Part shown: positions 51,013 through 60,006 of the stretch, piece after piece | Numbering within the stretch: the stretch's first letter is position 1 | Layout: the number at the start of each line of letters is the position of its first letter | From: Tersicoccus mangrovi | Lineage (GTDB): Bacteria; Actinomycetota; Actinomycetes; Actinomycetales; Micrococcaceae | Direction: 5' to 3' | Assembly: GCF_036881825.1 (NCBI RefSeq) | Contig: NZ_JBAJMW010000004.1 | Location: 1 to 64,000 of the forward strand | Length of the DNA: 64,000 nt | The notes under the pieces: model-generated | What the model was told of the DNA's origin: nothing | Databases searched by the model: none | Seen by the model: only the letters and a program-made list of their open reading frames with translations | Program-made: the position numbers and the translations under genes

Positions 51013-51939
51013 TCAGCGGATCCCGGCGCGGGAGAACCCCTGGACGAAGTACCGCTGGAACAGCAGGAACAGCACGACCATCGGGATCACCGAGATCAAC
51101 GCCAGCGCCATGATCGAGTTGTAGTCCGGCGTCGTCTGGTTCTTCAGGTACAGCATCCCGATCGGCAGGGTGAACAGCTCGTTGTCCTTCAGGGCGATCA
51201 GCGGCCACGCGAAGTCGTTCCACGTGCCGAGGAACGTCAGCAGCGTCAGCACGGCGATCAGCGGCCGGCTCAGCGGCAACACGACCTGCAGGAAGATCCG
51301 CAGCCGGCCCGCACCGTCGACCAGGGCCGCCTCGATCAGTTCCTCCGGGATGGACAGGAAGAACTGCCGCGCCAGGAAGATGCCGAACGCCGCCGCCCCG
51401 GCCGGGAGGATGACGCCCCAGAACGTACCGAAGAGCCCGAGCCCGGAGATCAGGTGGAACTGGGCGACCATGATCGCCTGCACGGGGATCATCATCGTCG
51501 CCAGGCACAGCAGGAAGATGAGCGACCGGCCGCGGAACGGCAACCGCGCGAACGCGTAGCCGGCGAGCAGGTTCACCGCCACGGTCAGCACCGTGACGAT
51601 CGCTCCGATCACCAGCGAGTTGCCGAACCAGGTGGCCACCGGGTAGTTGGCGAAGATCCCGGCGAAGTTCTCGATGGTGAACGTCGAGGGCCACAGGTGC
51701 AGCCCCGGCTCGAACACCTCGCCGCGCGGCGAGAACGCGACGACGAGCATCCAGTAGAGCGGGAAGATCACGATGACGGAGACCACCGCCGCGATCAGCA
51801 CCCGCCACACGACCCCGCGCCGCGCCTCCGACGGCGGTCGCCGTCGTCGTTCGCTCCGCGCGGCACTGCTCTGCGCGTCGTCGACGGCCACCTCGGCAAC
51901 CGTCGCCTGGACCGCCCCGTCGGCCGCACCCGTCGTCAT
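51013..51939 (-). CDS. Carbohydrate ABC transporter permease (MalG-like)
   Basis: Inner-membrane permease of a sugar importer, 308 aa with six helices after a 40-residue polar N terminus. The cytoplasmic EAA loop that docks the ATPase is EELIEAALVDGAGRLRIFLQ. Last gene of SBP, permease, permease on the minus strand (16 nt after the MalF-like gene). No ATPase gene is here; actinobacteria often share one MsiK-type ATPase. The sugar is not known. Confidence 0.92.
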   Translation of the reverse strand: MTTGAADGAVQATVAEVAVDDAQSSAARSERRRRPPSEARRGVVWRVLIAAVVSVIVIFPLYWMLVVAFSPRGEVFEPGLHLWPSTFTIENFAGIFANYPVATWFGNSLVIGAIVTVLTVAVNLLAGYAFARLPFRGRSLIFLLCLATMMIPVQAIMVAQFHLISGLGLFGTFWGVILPAGAAAFGIFLARQFFLSIPEELIEAALVDGAGRLRIFLQVVLPLSRPLIAVLTLLTFLGTWNDFAWPLIALKDNELFTLPIGMLYLKNQTTPDYNSIMALALISVIPMVVLFLLFQRYFVQGFSRAGIR

Positions 51940-51955
51940 CGTGCTCCTCCCCGAC

Positions 51956-52927
51956 TCATTCGACCAGGTCCTTGCCCCGACTGGTCAGCCACTGGATCAC
52001 CGTGAAGACCAGGGTCAGGGCCAGGATGACGATGCCGATCGCCGCGCCGTAGCTCTGCTCCCGGATCTGGAAGCCGTTGCGGTACGCGTAGGTGACGAGC
52101 ACCGAGGTGGCGTTGCCCGGGCCGCCGCCGGTCATGACGAAGATGACGTCGAACACCTGGAACGAGGCGATCACGTTCATCACGAGCAGGAAGAACGTCG
52201 ACGGTCCGACCAGCGGCACCGTCACCGAGCGGAACTGCTGCCAGCGCGTCGCCCCGTCGATCCGCGCCGCCTCGTACAGCTGCGGGGAGATCGACTGCAG
52301 GCCCGCCAGGTAGATGATCATCGTGAAGCCGAGCCGCAGCCAGATCGAGACGACGATGACCGAGAACATGGCCGGCACCGGTGCGGACTGCCAGGACACG
52401 GTCGGCAGCCCGGCCGCGGTGAGGATCTTGTTGAACAGCCCGTTGGATTGGTAGAACATGATCGTCGCGATCAGGCCGGATGCGACGCCCGAGATGACCA
52501 TGGGCAGCACGATGATCGTGCGGAACAGTGTCCGCCCCGGCAACACCGAGTTGAGCAGCACGGCCAGGCCCAGTCCTCCGGCGAGTTCGACGGGCACGGT
52601 GCAGACGGTGAACACCAGCGTGTTCCACGCGCTCTGCCAGAACACCGCGTCGCCCAGCATCTGCGTGTAATTGGCGATCCCCGCCCACGTCGGCGTGCCG
52701 AAGCCTCGCGAATGCTGGAACGAGAGCACCGCCGCCCAGACGATCGGCACGAACAGGAACACGACCAGCAGGACGAGGTTGGGCCCGAGGAACGTCCATC
52801 CCGCGAGCTCGGAGCGGAGGCGCCGCCCCAGCGAGCGGCCGCTCGGTCGTCGCCCGTCGGCCTGCCGGGCGGCCGACCGGGAGGGGGCGACGGCGCCGGC
52901 GCTCCGCTCCCCCGCCACGGTGCTCAT
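51956..52927 (-). CDS. Carbohydrate ABC transporter permease (MalF-like)
   Basis: Partner permease, 323 aa, six helices, EAA loop QLYEAARIDGATRWQQFRSV. The N terminus (about 35 residues) is basic and polar, then LGPNLVLLVVFLFVPIVWAA begins the membrane part. It follows the substrate-binding gene by 34 nt and precedes the MalG-like gene by 16 nt. Its sequence belongs to the CUT1 group that takes up oligosaccharides or glycerol-phosphate. Confidence 0.92.
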   Translation of the reverse strand: MSTVAGERSAGAVAPSRSAARQADGRRPSGRSLGRRLRSELAGWTFLGPNLVLLVVFLFVPIVWAAVLSFQHSRGFGTPTWAGIANYTQMLGDAVFWQSAWNTLVFTVCTVPVELAGGLGLAVLLNSVLPGRTLFRTIIVLPMVISGVASGLIATIMFYQSNGLFNKILTAAGLPTVSWQSAPVPAMFSVIVVSIWLRLGFTMIIYLAGLQSISPQLYEAARIDGATRWQQFRSVTVPLVGPSTFFLLVMNVIASFQVFDVIFVMTGGGPGNATSVLVTYAYRNGFQIREQSYGAAIGIVILALTLVFTVIQWLTSRGKDLVE

Positions 52928-52961
52928 TGCACGCCCGATGCCGAGGTCGTTCGGTTGCCGC

Positions 52962-54299
52962 TCACTTGCTCGCCGCTTGCTTGATGGCCGTCGTCAGCTT
53001 GTCGAGCGTGTCCTGCGTCGACTGGTTGCCGACGAACGCCGCGTCGAGCTGGTCCTGCAGAGCCGTGTTGGCCGCCGCCATCACCGGGGAGGTGACCTGC
53101 TTGACGTCGCTGGGCTGGATGGTGGCCGCCTGGTCGACGAAGACGGGCATGACGTCCGGGCGCACCGTGTAGGTGACCTTGCTGCCGGCCAGGTCGGTGC
53201 GCGTGGGCAGCTCGTTGGTGGCCCCGCAGAACGCCGCCATGTTCTCCGGCTGGACGAGGAACTTCAGGAACGCCGACGCGAGCTGCGGGTTCTGCGTCGC
53301 CTTCGTGGCCACGACGGCGTTGCCGCCCAGGTCCGTGGCGCCGCGCTTGTCCTTCGGCATCGGCACGACGGTCCAGTGGAACTTCGCGAGGTTGTTCAGG
53401 TCCGGGATGAGGAAGGAGCCGAGGAACGCCATCACCGTGGTGCCCTCGGTGAACAGGGAGTCCGCGTAGGTCGGGGACTTCACCGAGCTCGTCGGTGGCA
53501 CCCACTTCTTCGTGAAGAAGCTCTTCGTCAGGTCCAGCGCCTGCCGGCCCTGGTCCGAGTTGACGGCGGGGGTCTTCTGGTCGTCCTCGAGCAGCTTCCC
53601 GTCCGCCTGGAACAGCCAGCTCAGCCATCGGGTGGCACCGGCCTGCTGCCAGTTGTCGACGAACGGGTACTTGTTCGCCGGCAGGGCGGCACGCAGCTTC
53701 GTCGCGACGGCCTGGAACTCGTCCCACGTCCACGCGTCGTTCTGCGACTTCGGCAAGGTCGACGGGTCGATGCCGGCCTTCTGCAGCATGTCGGTGTTGA
53801 CGACGAGCGCGGACACGTCGGTCTGGTGTGGCACGCCGTAGGGCTTGCCGTTGTTGGAGACGGCCTCCCACATGGCGGGCGTGAACTGCTTGGCCTCGTC
53901 CGCGGAGAACGTGCTAGAGAGGTCCAGCAGCTGGTCCTGGCTCGAGTAGACGCCGAGGTTGCCGTAGTCGACGCGGAAGACGTCGGGCGCGTCCCCGGAC
54001 GAGAGCTGGGCGTCGATGTTGGAGAACATCTGCTCGTAGGGCACGACGTTGAGCTTGACGGTGGTCCCGGGGTGCTCGCCCTCGAACTTCTTCACGAGGG
54101 ACTCGAACGACGTCTGCTCGGACTTGCTCGCCCAGGTCGTGAAGGTGATGCTGCCCGACGGCGTTCCGCCGCTCGACGCCCCTCCTCCCCCGGCGTTGCC
54201 GTTGTTGCCACCCCCGCCGAAGCCGGCGCACCCGGCCAGGGACAGCGAGGCCGCGACGGCCAGGCTCACGGTGGCGGCGATCCTGCGCAGAGTGGACAT
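52962..54299 (-). CDS. Sugar ABC transporter substrate-binding lipoprotein
   Basis: Extracellular sugar-binding lipoprotein, 445 aa, CUT1 family (MalE/UgpB). Lipobox SLAGC near residue 24 followed by a Gly/Asn/Ser-rich linker. The core has GSITFTTWASKSEQTSFESL, VDYGNLGVYSSQDQLLDLS, and PYGVPHQTDVSALVVNTDML. Many Trp residues in the second half suit sugar stacking. First gene of the importer operon; 141 nt separate it from the divergent MDMPI-like gene. No regulator is adjacent. Confidence 0.92.
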   Translation of the reverse strand: MSTLRRIAATVSLAVAASLSLAGCAGFGGGGNNGNAGGGGASSGGTPSGSITFTTWASKSEQTSFESLVKKFEGEHPGTTVKLNVVPYEQMFSNIDAQLSSGDAPDVFRVDYGNLGVYSSQDQLLDLSSTFSADEAKQFTPAMWEAVSNNGKPYGVPHQTDVSALVVNTDMLQKAGIDPSTLPKSQNDAWTWDEFQAVATKLRAALPANKYPFVDNWQQAGATRWLSWLFQADGKLLEDDQKTPAVNSDQGRQALDLTKSFFTKKWVPPTSSVKSPTYADSLFTEGTTVMAFLGSFLIPDLNNLAKFHWTVVPMPKDKRGATDLGGNAVVATKATQNPQLASAFLKFLVQPENMAAFCGATNELPTRTDLAGSKVTYTVRPDVMPVFVDQAATIQPSDVKQVTSPVMAAANTALQDQLDAAFVGNQSTQDTLDKLTTAIKQAASK

Positions 54300-54440
54300 C
54301 GTCGGCCTTCCTCGATGCGGCTCCGCACGTCGGCGCCGTCGTTGGGCTCAGAATACGTCTCGCTTTTCGAGATTCAAACGCTGCTGATGATCATGTTGGT
54401 CCACCATCCGACGGTCCCCGACCGCCAGTAGGCTCGACAC

Positions 54441-55079
54441 ATGACCGCCTCGCCCGACCTGACCGGCCTTGCTCATGACGAGCGGGCCGACCTCCTGGCC
54501 CTCGTGCGCACCCTGACGCCGGAGCAGTGGGCGGCGCCGTCGCTGTGCACGGGGTGGACCGTGCGCGACGTCGTCGCCCACGTCATCTCCTTCGACGATG
54601 TCTCCTGGCTCGGGGTCGCGTCGGTGGCCCTGCGCGGACGGTTCTCCTTTCCGCGCATGAACGCGGTCGCGCTGCGCCGGTATGCCGGCCACCAGCCGGC
54701 CCAGCTGATCGACCTGCTCGGCCGCCGGCTCACCGCGACCGGGCTGCCCGCCGGGTTCCACGGAGCGATCGCCCTGACGGACGCGCTCATCCACCAGCAG
54801 GACATCCGTCGCCCGCTCGGCTTGCCCCGCGAGGTGCCGACGGAACGCATCGTGCCCGCGCTGGACTTCGCCCTCACCTCGCCGACGCTGCCCTCGCGTC
54901 GCCAGGTCGACGGGCTGCGCCTGATCGCCAGCGACGCCAACTGGGCGCACGGACCGACCACCGGTCCACGCATCGAGGGCCCCGCCGAGGCGCTGCTGCT
55001 GGCGGTCGCCGGGCGCCCAGCCTCTCACGCCGACCTGACCGGCCCCGGCGTCGGCGTCCTGCAGAGCCGAGCCGGCTGA
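54441..55079 (+). CDS. Maleylpyruvate isomerase-type mycothiol-dependent enzyme (DinB-like fold)
   Basis: 212 aa, the MDMPI/DinB-2 four-helix fold. Features are LCTGWTVRDVVAHVISFDD (the W-x-V-x-D and the metal His) and ALIHQQDIRRPLGLPREVP (H-x3-D, second metal ligand set). In actinobacteria most members are thought to use mycothiol; the actual reaction is unknown. The ATG follows TAGGCT (54429-54434) by 6 nt, a leaderless start. Confidence 0.83.
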   Translation: MTASPDLTGLAHDERADLLALVRTLTPEQWAAPSLCTGWTVRDVVAHVISFDDVSWLGVASVALRGRFSFPRMNAVALRRYAGHQPAQLIDLLGRRLTATGLPAGFHGAIALTDALIHQQDIRRPLGLPREVPTERIVPALDFALTSPTLPSRRQVDGLRLIASDANWAHGPTTGPRIEGPAEALLLAVAGRPASHADLTGPGVGVLQSRAG

Positions 55080-55091
55080 GGCGTCGGTGCG

Positions 55092-56789
55092 TCAGGCCTC
55101 CGAGAGGGCGCCGGCCGCGACGGTCGACGCCGGGTCGCCCGGCCTGGGTGCCTTCAGCGTCGCGTCGATGATCTCGAGGATGTAGGGGGCGACGACGTCG
55201 CGGGAGATCCGCAGGTCGGCGACGAAGGTGCCGCGCGCCCCGGCGGACACCCACGCCTCGACGGCGTCGAGGTCGTCGAACGTCCGCACGACCGCCGACC
55301 GGCAGCCCAGGCCTTCCGCCACCTGCGCGAAGTCCACCTCGTCGATGAGCATGATGCCCTGGTCCAGGCCCTGGGATCCGTACTGGTGCACCTCGGCCCC
55401 GTAGGCGGCGTCGTTGAAGACCAGCACGAGGGCGCTGCGCGCGGTCCGCGCCAGCGAGTCGAGGTCCGGCAACCCCATGAGGCCGCCGCCGTCGCCGGTC
55501 ACGACCACGAGGGTCGCGTCGGGACGGCCGGCGGCCACGCCCGGTGCGGACGGCAGGCCGAGGCCGATCGACTGGAAGGCCGTCCCCACCAGGGTGATGC
55601 TGTCGGTGGACGGCAGATCCAGGTAGGCGTTCGCCCAGCCGATGAAGTGGCCGCCGTCGGAGACGATCACCCGGTCGGCCGGAAGCACCTCGTCGACGCG
55701 CCGCATGACGCTGCGCGGGTCCAGCCGGCCGTCCGGCGCGGCCTGCTCCCCCGGTTCCCGGTCGAAGCTGAGGCGGCCGTCGCGGGCGGCCTCCGCGTCG
55801 CCGCGCCACGGCCGGGCCGGGCGCGGGTGGTCGGCGAGCTCGTCGAGCAGCGCCCGGACGACGACCTGCGCGTCACCGCGGACGACGTCGGTCACGACGG
55901 CGTGCAGCGCCTGCTCGGCGAGGTCCACCTGGATCACCCGCGCGTCCGGTGCGAAGCACTGGCCGAAGGCGGTGGTGAACTGGTTGAGCCCGGCGCCGAC
56001 GACGAGCACCACGTCCGCCGCGCGGATCAGCTCGGCCGAGGCGGCGGAGGCGAAGCCCCCGGCCACGCCGAGGTCGTAGGGGCGGCCGGCGAACGTGCCG
56101 CGGGCCGGGGCGCTCGAGGCCGTCAGCGCCCCGACGGCGTCCGCGAGAGCACCGAGGTCCGCTGCGGCGGCCTTCGCACCGCGTCCGGCAAGGATCAGTG
56201 GGCGCTCGGCACCGGCGAGCAGGCCGGCGGTCCGCGCCACGACGTCGTCCGCCGGCGGCGAGGGCGGAAGCAGGAACGGCAGCACCGGCACGTCGTCGTC
56301 CTCGGCAGTCGGGGCGTTGACCAGGTCGTAGGGCAGGGCGAGGACCACGGGCACGCGGTGCGCCCGGGCGTGGTGCAGCGCCTGGACGGCGGTCCGGCCG
56401 GGAGCCTCGGCGTCGAGCGTGAAGGTCGGGACGCCGACGGCCGCGGCGATCGCCGTCTGGTCCACGTCCCATGGGCGCGGTCCGGCGGTCGGCGCGGCGC
56501 CGGTGACGACGACCAGGGGCGTGCGGGCCTGGGCGGCCTCCGCCAGCGACGTCAGGGCATTGGTGAAACCGGGACCATAGGTCGTCGTCGCGATCGCGAT
56601 CCGCCCCGACACCCGGTGGTAGGCGTCCGCCGAGGCCACCGTCGCCGTCTCGTGCCGCACCGCGGTGATGCGCATGTCGGTGGTGCGCAGGGCGTCGAGG
56701 AACCACGCGTTGCCGTTGCCCATGAGGGCGAAGGCCTGGTCGACGTGGGCGGCGAGGACGGTGGCGAGACGTTCGGACACGGTGGTCAT
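55092..56789 (-). CDS. Thiamine diphosphate-dependent enzyme, acetolactate synthase large-subunit-like
   Basis: 565 aa, three-domain ThDP enzyme. Catalytic Glu in VRHETATVASADAY; middle domain with AERPLILAGRGAKAA; ThDP/Mg motif VVTGDGGGLMGLPDL then LVFNDAAYGAEVHQY (the second Asn of the usual pair is Asp). No regulatory subunit (ilvN) is near, so catabolic decarboxylase or aldolase-type roles are as likely as acetolactate synthesis. I start at ATG 56789 (MTTVSERL); an in-frame GTG 18 codons earlier has no ribosome binding site and runs into the inverted repeat region. Confidence 0.85.
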   Translation of the reverse strand: MTTVSERLATVLAAHVDQAFALMGNGNAWFLDALRTTDMRITAVRHETATVASADAYHRVSGRIAIATTTYGPGFTNALTSLAEAAQARTPLVVVTGAAPTAGPRPWDVDQTAIAAAVGVPTFTLDAEAPGRTAVQALHHARAHRVPVVLALPYDLVNAPTAEDDDVPVLPFLLPPSPPADDVVARTAGLLAGAERPLILAGRGAKAAAADLGALADAVGALTASSAPARGTFAGRPYDLGVAGGFASAASAELIRAADVVLVVGAGLNQFTTAFGQCFAPDARVIQVDLAEQALHAVVTDVVRGDAQVVVRALLDELADHPRPARPWRGDAEAARDGRLSFDREPGEQAAPDGRLDPRSVMRRVDEVLPADRVIVSDGGHFIGWANAYLDLPSTDSITLVGTAFQSIGLGLPSAPGVAAGRPDATLVVVTGDGGGLMGLPDLDSLARTARSALVLVFNDAAYGAEVHQYGSQGLDQGIMLIDEVDFAQVAEGLGCRSAVVRTFDDLDAVEAWVSAGARGTFVADLRISRDVVAPYILEIIDATLKAPRPGDPASTVAAGALSEA

Positions 56790-56866
56790 GACGGGTCGCT
56801 TTCTCGGTGACGGCGTGCTCGGGTCTGCCACCACCGTAGTCACTGGGCACGACCGTCCCGGGTCAC

Positions 56867-56933
56867 TGACTGGTCACTCGATGACGGAATGTCGGTGCCG
56901 CCGACCCGCGAACCGTCATCTGGTGACCAGTCA
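56867..56933. promoter_or_regulatory. Large inverted repeat with two GTCA-N5-TGAC operators before the RES toxin operon
   Basis: Arms 56867-56887 and 56913-56933 (21 nt) match at 19 positions. Each arm itself holds GTCA-N5-TGAC (56873-56885 and 56915-56927), with centres 42 bp apart, four helical turns. A further small hairpin (56891-56905) sits in the middle. Such paired sites fit autoregulation by the Xre antitoxin. Confidence 0.65.
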
Positions 56934-57018
56934 TCCGGCCTCGTCGATGCCCTCGGCGGTGTCCATCTCTGTAGAATCTGTCAGCAGAAGGGTCCGGCAG
57001 AAACAGCAGGAGGTCGTC

Positions 57019-57543
57019 ATGCGCGGCACCGTCGCTCATCTCGTCCCGGTGGCCGACCCCGACGAGGTCGCGACCATCATCGCCGCCAGCAAGCGGGCCG
57101 TCGGGGCCGCCGTCGAGAGCCTGCACTTCCCCCTCGTGCCCGGGGTCGCCGCCGCGATCGCCGAGACGGACAACGCGTGGCGTGCCCTGGAGGCCGAACA
57201 CGGGCTGCTCGACGCCGCCGCCGTCAGCCGGATGCTCGGCTCCCGCGGCCGGCCCGGCGCCCTGGCCAACGACCGGCGCAGCGCCGGCAAGCTGATCGGC
57301 GTGCGCCGGCGGCACCAGTACCTCTATCCCGGCTTCCAGTTCGACGCGGCCCGCGGCCGGACCCGCCCGGCCATCCCGGCGCTCATCGCCGCCGCCGACG
57401 ACGCCGGTCTCCCCCACGACGAGCTCGCCCTCTGGCTGTGCGAACCCTCGGGTCAGCTGGGCGGGGACCGGCCGGTCGACCGGCTCGACGACGCGGATGC
57501 CGTCGTCACCGCCCTTTCGGCGCACGTCGGCGTGCAGTGGTGA
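57019..57543 (+). CDS. Xre/MbcA/ParS-type antitoxin
   Basis: 174 aa. Partner of the RES toxin. The central region LLDAAAVSRMLGSRGRPGAL and RRSAGKLIGVRRRHQYLYPG is a small DNA-binding fold, and the C terminus FDAARGRTRPAIPALIAAAD to PSGQLGGDRPVDRLDD is the toxin-binding helix bundle. AGGAGG lies before the ATG, and TAGAAT at 56972-56977 may be its -10. Its stop overlaps the toxin start as GTGA. It should repress the operon through the inverted repeat upstream. Confidence 0.85.
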   Translation: MRGTVAHLVPVADPDEVATIIAASKRAVGAAVESLHFPLVPGVAAAIAETDNAWRALEAEHGLLDAAAVSRMLGSRGRPGALANDRRSAGKLIGVRRRHQYLYPGFQFDAARGRTRPAIPALIAAADDAGLPHDELALWLCEPSGQLGGDRPVDRLDDADAVVTALSAHVGVQW

Positions 57544-58148
57544 GGACGCCGCCGGACCCTTTCACCGCACAGGAGGAGATCCTGCCCGCCGGGTCCGGTC
57601 TCTTCCGGGTGCACACGAACACCCGGCGCGCCACGCGATTCAACGACGGGCATGGCGCACCGACCCGGTTCGCGTTCTTCGGCGACCCCGTGGTGCCGGT
57701 GCTCTACGCGGGGTCGACCGAGGACGTCGCGGTCAGTGAGACGCTCCTGCACGACGTCCCGCTCGCCGGCGGCGCGCTGCTGCCGCACGCCTACGAGCGG
57801 ACGGTGATGAGCCGGGTCGTGCCGGCCCGGCCGCTGCGGCTGGCGAAGTTCCGCGGGACGGGCCTGCGAGCGCTGGGGGCCGAGGCGGCGGACATCAGCG
57901 ACACCGAGGCCGACGCCTACCCCGACACGGTGCGCTGGGCTCAGGCCGCGCACGAAGCCGGGTTCGACGGATGCGCGTGGACGAGCCGGCGCTGCAACGA
58001 CGGCGCCGCCTACGTGCTGTTCGGGGACCGGGTGGCGTCGTCGGATCTGGCCGAGGACGCGAGCTTCGCCCGGGCGTTCCTGCTCCCCCACGACCTCGGC
58101 TGGTTGCGGGATTTCTGCGCGCCGCTGCGGGTCCGCGTCCTCGCCTGA
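57540..58148 (+). CDS. RES domain toxin
   Basis: 202 aa. RES toxins degrade cellular NAD+ and are blocked by their antitoxin. Conserved Arg is in GLFRVHTNT (Arg23), Tyr in PVLYAGSTE (Tyr56), Glu in VAVSETLLHDV (Glu67), and the late polar motif is TSRRCNDGAAYVLFGDRV. The GTG start is set by the GTGA overlap with the antitoxin gene. The whole active site looks intact. Confidence 0.85.
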   Translation: MRTPPDPFTAQEEILPAGSGLFRVHTNTRRATRFNDGHGAPTRFAFFGDPVVPVLYAGSTEDVAVSETLLHDVPLAGGALLPHAYERTVMSRVVPARPLRLAKFRGTGLRALGAEAADISDTEADAYPDTVRWAQAAHEAGFDGCAWTSRRCNDGAAYVLFGDRVASSDLAEDASFARAFLLPHDLGWLRDFCAPLRVRVLA

Positions 58149-58157
58149 GCCTCGGTG

Positions 58158-58190
58158 GACTCCGACGGCGTCGGTATCCCATCCGGAGTC
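58158..58190. terminator. Possible terminator between the two toxin genes
   Basis: GACTCCG (58158-58164) pairs with CGGAGTC (58184-58190), and an inner CCGAC-GGC-GTCGG hairpin overlaps it. Weak but well placed between convergent genes. Confidence 0.35.
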
Positions 58191-58205
58191 GGCAGACCGT
58201 CGGTG

Positions 58206-58553
58206 TCAGAGCTGCAGATGCAACCGGAGAGCGTCTTCGAGCTGGGCCATGAGCGTGCCCGGAACCACACCGATCACCGGCCCGACCCGGTCGACGGAGA
58301 CCGAGCGGATCTGCTCCGCCTGAGCCTTCGCATCGGCGCGCAGCCCCGTCGTGTCCGCAGGAAGAGCCACCTGGAACGGATACACACGCGTGGTGTTGCT
58401 GGTCACAGGCACGACGGTGACGACGCCACGGCCCAGCCGCGCACTGGTGTTGTTGGCGCTGTCATTGCTGACGATGACGGCCGGGCGGCGCTTACGGGCT
58501 TCCGCCGGTCGCGCGGGGTCGAGGTCCACCCACCGGATCTCACCTCGGCGCAT
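58206..58553 (-). CDS. mazF: MazF/PemK family toxin (mRNA interferase)
   Basis: 115 aa, the standard size. Sequence starts MRRGEIRWVDLDP, then KRRPAVIVSNDSAN (the conserved Arg and substrate loop), VVTVVPVTSNTTRVYPFQV and QAEQIRSVSVDRV, all MazF hallmarks. It cuts mRNA at short motifs. The start ATG 58553 lies within the end of the antitoxin gene (14-nt overlap). A longer upstream frame is a shadow. Confidence 0.88.
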   Translation of the reverse strand: MRRGEIRWVDLDPARPAEARKRRPAVIVSNDSANNTSARLGRGVVTVVPVTSNTTRVYPFQVALPADTTGLRADAKAQAEQIRSVSVDRVGPVIGVVPGTLMAQLEDALRLHLQL

Positions 58554-58770
58554 CGGTGAGCCCATCGCCGGCCGCGGTATCCCAGAGCGACGCTTCCTCG
58601 GACCCGGCCCAGTCGTCCCAGGCTGCCTCGTAGGCGCTCTCGAGCTGCTGCTGGCCGAGTAGGCGGATAGCGCGCTGAACGGCGGCCGACCGAGACCGCA
58701 GACCGGTCCGCTCGGCGAAGCGGTCGAGAGCCTCCACGTCGGCATCGGTCAGGCTGATACTGAGCTTCAT
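58540..58770 (-). CDS. mazE: MazE-type antitoxin
   Basis: 76 aa ribbon-helix-helix protein: MKLSISLTDADVEALDRFAE, then RSRSAAVQRAIRLLG, followed by a short acidic C-terminal toxin-binding tail (WDDWAGSEEASLWD). TAGCAT (minus strand, 58778-58783) is 7 nt before the ATG, so it is leaderless. It neutralises the MazF toxin encoded just after it. Confidence 0.85.
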   Translation of the reverse strand: MKLSISLTDADVEALDRFAERTGLRSRSAAVQRAIRLLGQQQLESAYEAAWDDWAGSEEASLWDTAAGDGLTDAPR

Positions 58771-58854
58771 ACCGCCGATGCTACTCCGGTCGTACCGATG
58801 CCCGGAACCACGTCAAGCAGCATCTAGCCGTGAGACACAAGTGCTGACCTGCGG

Positions 58855-59397
58855 CTATGTGCTCTCCGTGAGCTCGCTGATCAGGCATGATAAGTCCGCG
58901 ACTCGCGGGCCACCGACTGGGGGCGGTCGGCGGTCACCGACGAGAAAGCGAACACGATCATGAACGGCAGCGGCGAGCGGACCGGGTGTCGCGTCCAGCT
59001 CCTCGGCGGTGGGGTGCCGGGGCTCGGTGGTGGGGAACACCGGCTCCAGGCCGGTGAGCAGGTGCCCGGCGTCCTCCTCGTGGACCTGGTTGTGGTGCGC
59101 GGGATGCAGGGCCACGCGCGGCGTGCCGGCGCGCTCGGCCCACACGCGCAGCACCGCCTGCTGCGCCATCGTCCCCGTGGGGAACCAGAGGGCGGCGGGT
59201 TTACCGAGCAGCTCCGCGACCCGCTGCTCGAGGACCTCGACGACGCCGTTGCCGTACGCGTCGGGCCGGCCGTTGGCCAGGGGTGCCGCGGCGAGAGTCG
59301 TGAGCCGCTCCGCCATGGTCAGGGGGCGCTCGCCGGAGAGGATCCGGGTCGCTCGGCGGCTGGCGGTCCACAGGCGGGTGCGCGCATCGTCGGTCAT
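58855..59397 (-). pseudogene. Truncated threonine aldolase / beta-eliminating lyase
   Basis: The N-terminal third of a PLP-dependent aldolase: DAYGNGVVEVLEQRVAELLG, WFPTGTMAQQAVLRVWAE, and the PLP-stacking HPAHHNQVHEEDAGH. Homology runs to about residue 142 (about 58970) and then changes to unrelated sequence that stops 38 codons later; the PLP lysine domain is missing. A deletion or insertion took the rest, next to the mazEF pair. ATG 59397 starts it. Confidence 0.75.
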
Positions 59398-59464
59398 CCG
59401 GTCAGGCTGACGCGGCGGCATCCCGGCACGGTCGCGGCGCTTGGCGTCGCGATACGGTGACGGC

Positions 59465-59959
59465 ATGATGCGGCACGGACACAGCACCGGCGGGACCCCG
59501 GCCACCCGCGTCCTCGCCGACGCCGGGGTGCCCTTCGCCGAGCGGCCCTACGAGCACGACCCGGCCGCGCCCTCCTACGGTCTCGAGGCCGCGACCGCGC
59601 TCGGGGTCGAGCCGGCGCGGGTGTTCAAGACCCTCCTCGTCGACACGGGGGCCGGCCTGGCGGTGGGCATCGTCCCCGTCGACACGACGCTCGACCTGAA
59701 GAAGATGGCCGCGGCCCTCGGCGCCAAGCGGGTGCGGATGGCCGACGTGAAGGACGCCGAGCGCGTCACCGGGTACGTCGCCGGTGGGATCTCCCCGCTC
59801 GGGCAACGCCGGGCGCTGCCCACCGTGCTGGACGCCAGCGCGACGGGTCACGCCACCGTGCTCGTCAGCGGCGGCCGGCGCGGCTTCGACGTCGAGCTGG
59901 CGCCGGACGACCTCGCGGCTCTGACGAAGGCGACCGTCGCTCCCCTTGCTGCCGGCTAG
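59465..59959 (+). CDS. ybaK: YbaK/EbsC family Cys-tRNA(Pro)/Cys-tRNA(Cys) deacylase
   Basis: Editing enzyme that hydrolyses mischarged Cys-tRNA(Pro), 164 aa. VFKTLLVDTGAGLAVGIVPV holds the catalytic Lys; GAKRVRMADVKDAERVTGYV and AGGISPLGQRRALPTVLDAS carry the rest of the active site. TACGGT (59453-59458) lies 6 nt before the first ATG of an ATGATG pair, so it is leaderless and starts at 59465. Confidence 0.93.
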   Translation: MMRHGHSTGGTPATRVLADAGVPFAERPYEHDPAAPSYGLEAATALGVEPARVFKTLLVDTGAGLAVGIVPVDTTLDLKKMAAALGAKRVRMADVKDAERVTGYVAGGISPLGQRRALPTVLDASATGHATVLVSGGRRGFDVELAPDDLAALTKATVAPLAAG

Positions 59960-60006
59960 GAAACGACCGACGCGGGCGACCCCCCGAGGACGACGACGCG
60001 GCGCCG

